From contig CAVQRB010000014.1 of assembly GCA_963715055.1 (NCBI GenBank), positions 62,001 through 126,000 on the forward strand: a DNA stretch of 64,000 nt, read 5' to 3'. Positions within the stretch are counted from its first letter, which is position 1. Each line of letters starts with the position of its first letter. The notes below the pieces were generated by a model, which worked only from the letters and a program-made list of their open reading frames with translations, did no database searches and was not told where the DNA came from. Of the stretch, positions 25,987 through 33,507 are shown one piece after another. Origin of the DNA: CAVQRB01 sp963715055 (lineage in GTDB: Bacteria; Pseudomonadota; Alphaproteobacteria; Rhodobacterales; Rhodobacteraceae). The translations under genes and the position numbers were made by a program.

Positions 25987-26526
25987 ATGGCACTGCGACT
26001 CACAACAGATACTAGAATGCCACTCGGCCTTGGCTTGCTGATCGCAGCTCAGTTCTTTTGTGTCGTTTTCTTTCTTGGCGATCTGGTGGCGGATTACCGA
26101 GAGCAGGCACCCGGCAGCGGGATCCCCTATCATCTGAGCTTCGAGACCATTGCGACCCTCTGCCTCCTGGCGGCGATCTTGGTGGAAATTCGCTATCTCT
26201 TCTCCTTGCTGCGGCGCAAGGCACATCTGGAACAGAACCTGAAGATCGCAAGTGCTGAAGTCTATGACGTGATCCTCGCGCATTTCGAAAGCTGGAAGCT
26301 CTCACCGGCGGAAACCGATGTTGCTACTTTTCTGGTGAAAGGCCTCGAGATTTCCGAGATCGCGGTGACGCGCGGCTGCGCCGAAGGGACCGTGAAGGCG
26401 CATCTGAATGCGATCTACCGCAAATCAGGCACGAAGAATCGTGGCGAATTGCTGAGCGTGCTGATCGACAGCCTCCTTGGCGGCGACCCCCCGATGATCG
26501 CGGACCGCATCGCCAAGGCATCCTGA
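25987..26526 (+). CDS. membrane-anchored LuxR-type transcriptional regulator
   Basis: A 179-residue protein with two N-terminal membrane helices (about 12-32 LGLGLLIAAQFFCVVFFLGD and 52-68 ATLCLLAAILVEIRYLF). A short linker helix follows, then a C-terminal LuxR/GerE helix-turn-helix (about 105-165) with LSPAETDVATFLVKGLEISE and GTVKAHLNAIYRKSG. It has no receiver, PAS or autoinducer domain, so sensing would involve the membrane segment or a partner. It is 10 bases from the cytochrome b gene, which suggests that redox state or the cytochrome is the input. That is inference. Confidence 0.85.
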   Translation: MALRLTTDTRMPLGLGLLIAAQFFCVVFFLGDLVADYREQAPGSGIPYHLSFETIATLCLLAAILVEIRYLFSLLRRKAHLEQNLKIASAEVYDVILAHFESWKLSPAETDVATFLVKGLEISEIAVTRGCAEGTVKAHLNAIYRKSGTKNRGELLSVLIDSLLGGDPPMIADRIAKAS

Positions 26527-26547
26527 CCCGCAGACCGGCACAAAGAA

Positions 26548-26574
26548 AAAGCCCCGCGACGGTCGCGGGGCTTT
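26548..26574 (-). terminator. terminator of the atp operon, possibly bidirectional
   Basis: A 12-bp perfect stem (AAAGCCCCGCGA / TCGCGGGGCTTT) with a CGG loop. The minus strand continues TT-C after a five-T run, matching termination after atpC. The plus strand could also stop the LuxR operon. Confidence 0.88.
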
Positions 26575-26595
26575 GAAAGTTCGATCAGAGGCGAC

Positions 26596-27012
26596 TCACA
26601 ATTTGATGTGATCGCCCACCGCCACCATATCGGCGAGCAGTTTGGCCGCATCGTCAACAGGGCCCGGCTCATTCTCGAAATTGGACTTTGCCTTCTCGAG
26701 TGCTGCTTCGGCGTCCTTGACCATGTCGGCATGATCGGCGCTTGTCATGTCCTGCTTGGGCAGAGCGCGCTCGGCCAGCACAGTCACGCCACGTGCACTG
26801 ATCTCGGCAAAACCGCCTGTCACCACGAACTCCATGCTGCCCTCCGGGCCATCTGCCGTGAGCACACCGGGACGCAGCGTGGTTATGGTGGGCGAGTGGC
26901 CCGCCATCGCAGTCATGTCACCATCGGCCCCGGGTATCTGCACCGAGACGACCTGCGCGGAGGCAAGCCGTTTCTCGGGCGAGACGAGGTCGAATTGCAT
27001 CGTTTCTGCCAT
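26596..27012 (-). CDS. atpC: F1 ATP synthase epsilon subunit
   Basis: Central-stalk subunit that couples rotation to catalysis and inhibits ATP hydrolysis. The 138-residue protein has the family N-terminal sandwich (MQFDLVSPEKRLASAQVVSV, then IPGADGDMTAMAGHSP) and VVTGGFAEISARGVTVLAE. The C-terminal helical region is present but short. Last gene of atpHAGDC, 12 bases after atpD. Confidence 0.96.
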   Translation of the reverse strand: MAETMQFDLVSPEKRLASAQVVSVQIPGADGDMTAMAGHSPTITTLRPGVLTADGPEGSMEFVVTGGFAEISARGVTVLAERALPKQDMTSADHADMVKDAEAALEKAKSNFENEPGPVDDAAKLLADMVAVGDHIKL

Positions 27013-27024
27013 TGCAAAGGCTCC

Positions 27025-28449
27025 TTACGCCGCGTCGGCGGCCAGTTTCTGCGCTTTCGCTTTCACTTCCTCGATACCGCCCACCATGTAGAAGGCACCC
27101 TCCGGCAGGTGGTCATATTCGCCGGCTACAACCGCCTTGAAGGAGGAGATGGTCTCCGTCAGCGGTACTTGCACACCATCGGAGCCGGTGAAGACTTTCG
27201 CCACGTCGAAGGGCTGGCTCAGGAAGCGCTGGATCTTGCGCGCTCGGGCCACGGTCAGCTTATCCTCTTCGGAAAGCTCGTCCATGCCGAGGATCGCGAT
27301 GATGTCCTGCAAGGATTTGTAGCGTTGCAGGATGCCCTGGACGTCACGCGCCACCTGGTAGTGCTCTTCGCCCACGACCGAAGGGTCCATCAGGCGCGAG
27401 GTGGAATCGAGCGGGTCCACGGCCGGGTAGATGCCAAGCTCGGAGATCGCACGCGACAGAACCGTTGTCGCGTCGAGGTGCGCAAAGGAGGTCGCAGGTG
27501 CGGGGTCGGTAAGGTCGTCCGCCGGGACGTAGACCGCTTGCACGGAGGTGATCGATCCGGCCTTGGTCGAGGTGATACGCTCCTGCATCTGGCCCATGTC
27601 CGTGGCCAGCGTCGGCTGGTAGCCCACGGCAGACGGGATCCGGCCGAGAAGGGCCGACACTTCGGAACCGGCTTGGGTAAAGCGGAAGATGTTGTCGACG
27701 AAGAAGAGAACGTCGGTGCCCGACTGGTCGCGGAATTGCTCGGCCAGGGTCAGGCCGGTGAGGGCCACGCGCATGCGGGCTCCGGGAGGCTCGTTCATCT
27801 GACCGTAGACCAGGGCAACCTGGGATTTCGAGAGATCGTCGGGGTTGATCACGTTGGATTCGATCATCTCGTGGTAGAGGTCGTTGCCTTCACGGGTCCG
27901 CTCACCCACACCGGCGAAAACGGAGAAGCCCGAGTGCACCTTGGCGATGTTGTTGATCAGCTCCATGATCAGAACCGTCTTGCCCACGCCGGCACCGCCG
28001 AAGAGGCCGATCTTGCCGCCCTTGGCATAAGGAGCCAGCAGGTCGATCACCTTGATGCCGGTTTCGAGCACTTCCGAAGTTGTCGACTGTGCTGCGAATT
28101 CGGGAGCGTCCTGGTGGATCGAACGGCGCTCGGTCGCGTCCACGGGGCCTTTTTCGTCGATGGGCTCGCCCACCACGTTCAGGATCCGGCCCAAGGTCGC
28201 GTTGCCTACGGGAATGGAGATCGGGCCGCCGGTGTCGGTGACCTTCTGGCCGCGCACGAGACCTTCGGTCGCGTCCATCGCGATGGTGCGCACGGTGTTT
28301 TCGCCGAGGTGCTGCGCGACTTCAAGCACCAGGTTTTTACCCTGGTTCTCGGTGTTCAGCGCGTTGAGAATCTCCGGCAGATGGGATTCGAATTGGACGT
28401 CAACGACCGCGCCGATGACCTGGGTGATTTTGCCGACTGCTTGTGCCAT
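27025..28449 (-). CDS. atpD: F1 ATP synthase beta subunit
   Basis: Catalytic subunit. The 474-residue protein has the Walker A loop GLFGGAGVGKTVL near residue 155, the catalytic Glu in AGVGERTREGND, Walker B LFFVDNIFRFTQAG, and the conserved ALLGRIPSAVGYQPTL. It lies 19 bases downstream of atpG. Confidence 0.99.
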   Translation of the reverse strand: MAQAVGKITQVIGAVVDVQFESHLPEILNALNTENQGKNLVLEVAQHLGENTVRTIAMDATEGLVRGQKVTDTGGPISIPVGNATLGRILNVVGEPIDEKGPVDATERRSIHQDAPEFAAQSTTSEVLETGIKVIDLLAPYAKGGKIGLFGGAGVGKTVLIMELINNIAKVHSGFSVFAGVGERTREGNDLYHEMIESNVINPDDLSKSQVALVYGQMNEPPGARMRVALTGLTLAEQFRDQSGTDVLFFVDNIFRFTQAGSEVSALLGRIPSAVGYQPTLATDMGQMQERITSTKAGSITSVQAVYVPADDLTDPAPATSFAHLDATTVLSRAISELGIYPAVDPLDSTSRLMDPSVVGEEHYQVARDVQGILQRYKSLQDIIAILGMDELSEEDKLTVARARKIQRFLSQPFDVAKVFTGSDGVQVPLTETISSFKAVVAGEYDHLPEGAFYMVGGIEEVKAKAQKLAADAA

Positions 28450-28468
28450 GTCGTGTCTCCGATTTGTC

Positions 28469-29344
28469 TTACAGCGCTTCCGCGCCGGAAATGATTTCGA
28501 TCAGCTCGTTGGTGATGACGGCCTGACGCGAGCGGTTGAACTGGATCGTCAGCTTGTCGATCATCTCGCCTGCGTTGCGGGTCGCATTGTCCATCGCGGA
28601 CATCCGCGCGCCTTGCTCGGACGCCGCGTTTTCCAGCAAGCCCGCAAAGATCTGCGTCGCCACACCGCGCGGCAGAAGGTCCGCCAGAATGGCTTCTTCC
28701 GATGGCTCATAGTCGAACAGGGTTGAGGCTTCGTCGCCTTCCTGCTCTTCGAACGCGGCCGGAATGATCTGCTGCGCCGTGGGTATCTGGCTCACGACGT
28801 TGACGAATTTTGAGTAGAACATCGTCGCCACGTCGAATTCGCCCGCATCGAAACGCCCCAGCACATCGCGCGCGATGTTCTGTGCATCGACGTAGCCGAC
28901 CCGTTTGATCTCGGTCATGTCCACATGACCGACAAAATACTTGCTAAAGTCGCGCTTGAGCTGATCACGGCCCTTCTTGCCGACGGTGAGGATCTTGACC
29001 TCCTTGCCTTCGGCGAGAAGCTGGCGGGCATGGGCCCGGGCGATCTTGACGATGTTGGTGTTGAAGCCACCGCACAGACCCCGCTCGGAAGTCATGACGA
29101 CGAGCAGCTGCACCTTGTCGCTGCCGGTGCCCGAGAGAAGTTTGGGCGCCGTATCCGAGCCGCCGACCGAAGCCGCAAGCCCCGCCATCACGGCGTTGAA
29201 CCGCTCTGTATAGGGACGCGACTGCTCGGCAGCCTCCTGCGCGCGGCGAAGCTTCGCCGCGGCAACCATCTGCATGGCCTTGGTGATCTTGCGGGTCGAT
29301 TTGACCGACGCGATCCTGTTTTTCAGGTCCTTAAGACTGGGCAT
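28469..29344 (-). CDS. atpG: F1 ATP synthase gamma subunit
   Basis: Rotating central shaft. The 291-residue protein has the N-terminal coiled coil (PSLKDLKNRIASVKSTRKIT, then AMQMVAAAKLRRAQ), the conserved SERGLCGGFNTNI, and the C-terminal helix with MSAMDNATRNAGEMIDKL. It lies 11 bases after atpA. Confidence 0.98.
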   Translation of the reverse strand: MPSLKDLKNRIASVKSTRKITKAMQMVAAAKLRRAQEAAEQSRPYTERFNAVMAGLAASVGGSDTAPKLLSGTGSDKVQLLVVMTSERGLCGGFNTNIVKIARAHARQLLAEGKEVKILTVGKKGRDQLKRDFSKYFVGHVDMTEIKRVGYVDAQNIARDVLGRFDAGEFDVATMFYSKFVNVVSQIPTAQQIIPAAFEEQEGDEASTLFDYEPSEEAILADLLPRGVATQIFAGLLENAASEQGARMSAMDNATRNAGEMIDKLTIQFNRSRQAVITNELIEIISGAEAL

Positions 29345-29355
29345 GGGCCTACCTC

Positions 29356-30894
29356 TTAAGCGAAGTCAGATGCGAATTCGGCGATCACTGCCTTGAGCTT
29401 GTCCGCGGCGTCATCCTTGATCTTGGGATCTTCGTTGGTGATCCAGTCGAGGACATCCTTGTGCTTGGTCCGCATGTGGTTCAGCAGGCCGGCTTCGAAA
29501 CGGCCAACGCTTTTCACATCCACCTTGTCGAGGAAGCCGTTGGTGCCCGCGAAGATCACGCAGACGATTTCCGCGTTGGTCAGCGGCGAATACTGCGGCT
29601 GCTTCATCAGCTCGGTCAGGCGCGCACCACGGGCCAGCAGGCGCTGGGTCGAGGCGTCGAGGTCGGAACCGAACTGCGCGAAGGCCGCCATCTCGCGATA
29701 TTGCGCCAGCGACAGCTTCACCGGACCCGCGACCGAGGACATCGCCTTGGTCTGCGCCGAGGAGCCCACGCGGGAGACCGACAGGCCGGTGTTCACGGCC
29801 GGGCGGATGCCCTGGTAGAAGAGTTCGGTCTCGAGGAAGATCTGGCCGTCGGTGATCGAGATCACGTTGGTCGGAATGAAGGCCGACACGTCGCCGCCTT
29901 GTGTTTCGATGATCGGCAGCGCTGTCAGCGAGCCGTTACCGGCCGCATCACCCAGCTTCGCGGAACGCTCGAGCAGACGGGAGTGGAGATAGAAAACGTC
30001 GCCCGGATAAGCTTCGCGGCCGGGCGGGCGGCGGAGCAGCAGCGACATCTGACGGTAGGACACGGCCTGCTTGGAGAGATCATCGTAGACGATCAGGGCG
30101 TGACGACCATTGTCGCGGAAGTGCTCTGCCATGGCAGTCGCGGAATAGGGGGCGAGAAACTGCATCGGTGCAGGCTCGGAGGCAGTCGCGGCCACAACGA
30201 TGGAATAGTTGATCGCGCCGGTCTCTTCGAGCTTTTTCACAAGCTGCGCCACGGTGGAGCGCTTCTGGCCGATGGCGACGTAGACGCAATAGAGCTTCTT
30301 GCTCTCGTCATCGCCTGCGGCTTCGTTGTAGGATTTCTGGTTGAGGATCGCGTCGAGCGCCACGGCTGTCTTGCCGGTCTGGCGGTCACCGATGATCAAC
30401 TCGCGCTGGCCCCGGCCGATCGGGATCATGGAGTCCACGGCCTTGAGGCCGGTCGCCATCGGCTCATGTACGGATTTGCGCGGGATGATGCCCGGCGCCT
30501 TGACGTCCGCCACGGAGGTTGTCTTGGTCTTGATCGGACCCTTGCCGTCGATCGGGTTGCCGAGACCGTCCACAACGCGGCCCAGAAGCGCGTCACCGGT
30601 CGGCACCGACACGATGGAATTCGTGCGTTTTACGGTGTCGCCTTCCTTGATGTCGCGGTCGGACCCGAAGATCACGACGCCGACGTTGTCGGATTCGAGG
30701 TTGAGGGCCATCCCGCGGATACCACCGGGGAATTCGACCATCTCACCGGCCTGAACATTGTCCAGACCGTAGACCCGGGCAATACCGTCACCGACGGACA
30801 GCACCCGGCCCACTTCGGCCACTTCTGCTTCTTGACCGAAATTCTTGATCTGGTCCTTCAGGATCGCAGAGATTTCTGCAGCTTGGATACCCAT
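29356..30894 (-). CDS. atpA: F1 ATP synthase alpha subunit
   Basis: Non-catalytic nucleotide-binding subunit. The 512-residue protein has GIQAAEISAILKDQI at the start, Walker A GDRQTGKTAVALD near residue 170, and LLRRPPGREAYPGDVFYLHS and the VGSSAQTKAM signature further on. It starts immediately at the end of atpH (no gap). Confidence 0.99.
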   Translation of the reverse strand: MGIQAAEISAILKDQIKNFGQEAEVAEVGRVLSVGDGIARVYGLDNVQAGEMVEFPGGIRGMALNLESDNVGVVIFGSDRDIKEGDTVKRTNSIVSVPTGDALLGRVVDGLGNPIDGKGPIKTKTTSVADVKAPGIIPRKSVHEPMATGLKAVDSMIPIGRGQRELIIGDRQTGKTAVALDAILNQKSYNEAAGDDESKKLYCVYVAIGQKRSTVAQLVKKLEETGAINYSIVVAATASEPAPMQFLAPYSATAMAEHFRDNGRHALIVYDDLSKQAVSYRQMSLLLRRPPGREAYPGDVFYLHSRLLERSAKLGDAAGNGSLTALPIIETQGGDVSAFIPTNVISITDGQIFLETELFYQGIRPAVNTGLSVSRVGSSAQTKAMSSVAGPVKLSLAQYREMAAFAQFGSDLDASTQRLLARGARLTELMKQPQYSPLTNAEIVCVIFAGTNGFLDKVDVKSVGRFEAGLLNHMRTKHKDVLDWITNEDPKIKDDAADKLKAVIAEFASDFA

Positions 30895-31455
30895 TTATCC
30901 GACCTCTTTCATTGCATTCTGGAGGGAATTCAGTTTCGCGCGGATCGACGTGTCGATCATGCGCGAACCAACTTTGACGATAAGACCGCCGATGAGGGAT
31001 TCATCGACGGAAGCGTTCAGTGTCACGGTCTTGCCGGTGGAGGCCTTGAGCGTCTTGGCGAGCTTGTCGGCCTGCGCCTTGGTCAGCGCCTTGGCGGAGA
31101 TCACATCGGCCGTCACCTCGCCCTTGTCGGTGGCGATCAGGTCGCGCAGCGTCGCGATCAGTTGCGGCAAAACGAAGAGGCGGCGCTTCTGTGCCATCAG
31201 CGCCAGCGTATTGGCCATCGTGCCCGACAGCTTCATCTTCTTGGCAATGGCGCTGATCGCCGCGGACTGCTCGTCGCGCGTGTATATCGGGGAGGAGATC
31301 AGGGTGCGAAAGTCAGCACTGTCGGTCATGGCCGCCTGGAGCGCGGCGATATCTGCTTCAATGTCGCCGACGGATTTCGTCTCCTTGGCGATATCGTAGA
31401 CCGCCGATGCGTAGCGCATGGCAATGCTTGTGGAAATCGAAGCTGGTTCTGACAC
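30895..31455 (-). CDS. atpH: F1 ATP synthase delta subunit
   Basis: Connects the F1 head to the peripheral stalk. The 186-residue protein has SIAMRYASAVYDIAKE at the N-terminus and the C-terminal family motif VDESLIGGLIVKVGSRMID. The GTG at 31455 has GGAAGG six bases upstream; a GTG at 31461 would put that site against the start. First gene of the operon. The F0 genes are elsewhere, as is usual in alphaproteobacteria. Confidence 0.96.
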   Translation of the reverse strand: MSEPASISTSIAMRYASAVYDIAKETKSVGDIEADIAALQAAMTDSADFRTLISSPIYTRDEQSAAISAIAKKMKLSGTMANTLALMAQKRRLFVLPQLIATLRDLIATDKGEVTADVISAKALTKAQADKLAKTLKASTGKTVTLNASVDESLIGGLIVKVGSRMIDTSIRAKLNSLQNAMKEVG

Positions 31456-31768
31456 GTCCACCCTTCCGATGTTCTGGTCCCGGATATGCGGATAGAGCGC
31501 GTCACCGGATGTGTTGGCGCGGCTTGATTGTGGTCAAGACGTCGAAATCAGCGGTGATGTAGCAGACAGGGTTCCACCCCGCAACACAGTATAGTGTTCC
31601 TTGAAAAAGGCTGTTTCTCCTTGTTTTCATAGACTTGACCGGGATGCGACGCTTTGGCGGCCAATAAAGTTGAAAATATTGCCGTTTCGCAGGGCAGTTT
31701 AGCGATTCCCCTGCGGTTATTTCAGGCGATCGCGGCCGAAAACCCTGCAGCGGACGCGCAGCAGCACC
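31456..31768. other. 313-base gene-free stretch upstream of the atp operon
   Basis: The gap lies between atpH and the methyltransferase stop, both on the minus strand, so it should hold the atp promoter. A TATACT -10-like hexamer is visible on the minus strand near 31590, but no good -35 at 16-18 bases. I see no ORF with a ribosome site and no clear hairpin terminator for the methyltransferase. Confidence 0.5.
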
Positions 31769-32503
31769 TCAGATCGCGTCCGTCGCGGGTTTCAGGACGC
31801 CAGTGACAGCCGGCTTGCGCCGCACTTCGGTCTTGCCCTTGGGAGGATAGACCAGTTTCGTCGCCTCGACCATGAAGGCGCCACCGGCCATGATCGTCGG
31901 AAGCCGGCGACCGATCTTTTCGAAGGCGGCCCCCGATTTCATCCACAGTCGTTGCGTCGAAGGGACGTGGTAAAGCGCGCCAAGTTGCCGTTCCGGCAGG
32001 AACTGGTGCTTGCGCAGCTGGGTTTCGAGCTGGCCGGAAGAATAGGGGCGACCGAAGCCGAAGGGCGTCTTGTCCCGCCGCGCCCAGAGACCTGCGCGGT
32101 TCGGCACGATGAAGAGCGCCTTGCCGCCCGGGCCCAGCACGCGCCAGCATTCCTCCAGAAGGTCAGACACCCTTTCGGAGGTTTCCAGCCCGTGCAGCAG
32201 CACCAGCTTGTCCACATGGCCGGTTTCGAGCGGCCAGAGCGTTTCCTCGGTCAGCACGGATACATTCGGCAGGCCCGCAGGCCAGGGCATCACGCCCTGC
32301 GGTCCCGGCATCAAGGCGATGACGCGACGCGCATCGCCCAGATAGGGCCGCAGCAAGGGCGCCGCGAAGCCGTAGCCCACCACGGTCTGACCCTTGGCCT
32401 CGGGCCACAGCTCCAGCATCCGCGAGCGCAGGCTCTGCTGCGCCGCGCGGCCGAGCGCGCTGCGATAGTAGAAATTGCGCAAGTCCTGCACGTCGAGATG
32501 CAT
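31769..32503 (-). CDS. class I SAM-dependent methyltransferase-like protein
   Basis: A 244-residue protein with a degenerate SAM-binding region (VVGYGFAAPLLRPYL) and a Methyltransferase_11-like ECWRVLGPGGKALFIVPN segment. The C-terminal basic stretch VYPPKGKTEVRRKPAV is unusual for the fold. In related Rhodobacterales this gene is found divergent from gloB, as here. The target is unknown. Confidence 0.82.
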   Translation of the reverse strand: MHLDVQDLRNFYYRSALGRAAQQSLRSRMLELWPEAKGQTVVGYGFAAPLLRPYLGDARRVIALMPGPQGVMPWPAGLPNVSVLTEETLWPLETGHVDKLVLLHGLETSERVSDLLEECWRVLGPGGKALFIVPNRAGLWARRDKTPFGFGRPYSSGQLETQLRKHQFLPERQLGALYHVPSTQRLWMKSGAAFEKIGRRLPTIMAGGAFMVEATKLVYPPKGKTEVRRKPAVTGVLKPATDAI

Positions 32504-32565
32504 TGCGAGCTGGTTCCTGATCGGTCACTCTGGGCTCAGTCTTGCAAAAATCGAGGAAAATGACC

Positions 32566-33333
32566 ATGCCCGTCGAGATCGTCACGATTGCCTGTCTCAA
32601 GGACAACTATGCCTATCTGCTGCATGACGAAGCAACGGGGAAAACGGCGCTGGTGGATGTGCCGGAGGCCAGACCGATCCTCGAGGCGCTCGCCCGTCGC
32701 GGCTGGAGCCTCGACGAGGTCTGGATCACTCATCATCACGACGATCATGTCCAGGGTCTGGCGGAGGTTCTCTCCAAGCATCCCGCCCAAGTCACCGGTG
32801 CCGCGGCGGACGCGCATCGCCTGCCGCCGCTCGACCGCACCGTCACGGATGAAGACCGTTTCGATTTCGCAGGGCACGCGGTCCGCGTGATGGACGTCTC
32901 CGGTCACACGCGCGGGCATGTGGCATACTATCTCGGCGCTGCAGGAGCGGTTTTTACTGCCGACAGCCTGATGGCGCTCGGGTGCGGCAGGCTTTTCGAA
33001 GGCAGTGCAGAGCAAATGTGGGCCTCGCTGGTCAAGCTCGCTTCCCTACCAGCGGAAACCCTTGTCTGTTCGGGCCATGAATACACCGCATCCAACGCTA
33101 AGTTTGCGTTAACGGTTGATCCACATAATCCAGATCTTATATCCCGGTCTGAGGAAATCACGGCGAAACGCGCCGCAGGACTTCCGACCGTCCCGTCAAC
33201 ACTTGCTCTGGAACTTGCGACAAACCCGTTCCTGCGCGCTGCCGACCCGGACCTCAGAGCCGCGCTTGGCATGGAGCATGCCAGCGACGTCGAGGTCTTT
33301 GCTGAAACCCGCGCCCGCAAGGACGCCTTCTAA
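32566..33333 (+). CDS. gloB: hydroxyacylglutathione hydrolase (glyoxalase II)
   Basis: Hydrolyses S-lactoylglutathione to lactate and glutathione, ending methylglyoxal detoxification. This metallo-beta-lactamase-fold protein of 255 residues has the binuclear metal motif THHHDDH near residue 56, VSGHTRGHVAYYL, and the C-terminal glutathione-binding region with CSGHEYT and ATNPFLRA. I chose the third ATG (32566) for family length and a GAGGA site 8 bases upstream; ATG 32560 is also possible. Confidence 0.95.
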   Translation: MPVEIVTIACLKDNYAYLLHDEATGKTALVDVPEARPILEALARRGWSLDEVWITHHHDDHVQGLAEVLSKHPAQVTGAAADAHRLPPLDRTVTDEDRFDFAGHAVRVMDVSGHTRGHVAYYLGAAGAVFTADSLMALGCGRLFEGSAEQMWASLVKLASLPAETLVCSGHEYTASNAKFALTVDPHNPDLISRSEEITAKRAAGLPTVPSTLALELATNPFLRAADPDLRAALGMEHASDVEVFAETRARKDAF

Positions 33334-33507
33334 CGCCTGCATCGTAGACTTTATTGCCCCTCTCACACAAAATGTGACCAGAAAGACAAAGAAAAAACTT
33401 GAAGCCGGGCTACGATCAACCAAACTCTAATACTATGAGGCCATGGTTGGCTGAGGGATGGGCATAACCTCTTCCCCCCACCGACCCCGATCAGAAGGAG
33501 CACCATC

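Noticed and set aside
26608..28494. 628-codon plus-strand frame opposite atpC/atpD
   Set aside because: High-GC antisense shadow of highly conserved genes.
29461..31452. 663-codon plus-strand frame opposite atpA/atpH
   Set aside because: Antisense shadow; composition mirrors the atp codons.
33363..33378. TCACA-N6-TGTGA dyad upstream of clpA
   Set aside because: Short arms that can occur by chance. No matching promoter elements were found around it.
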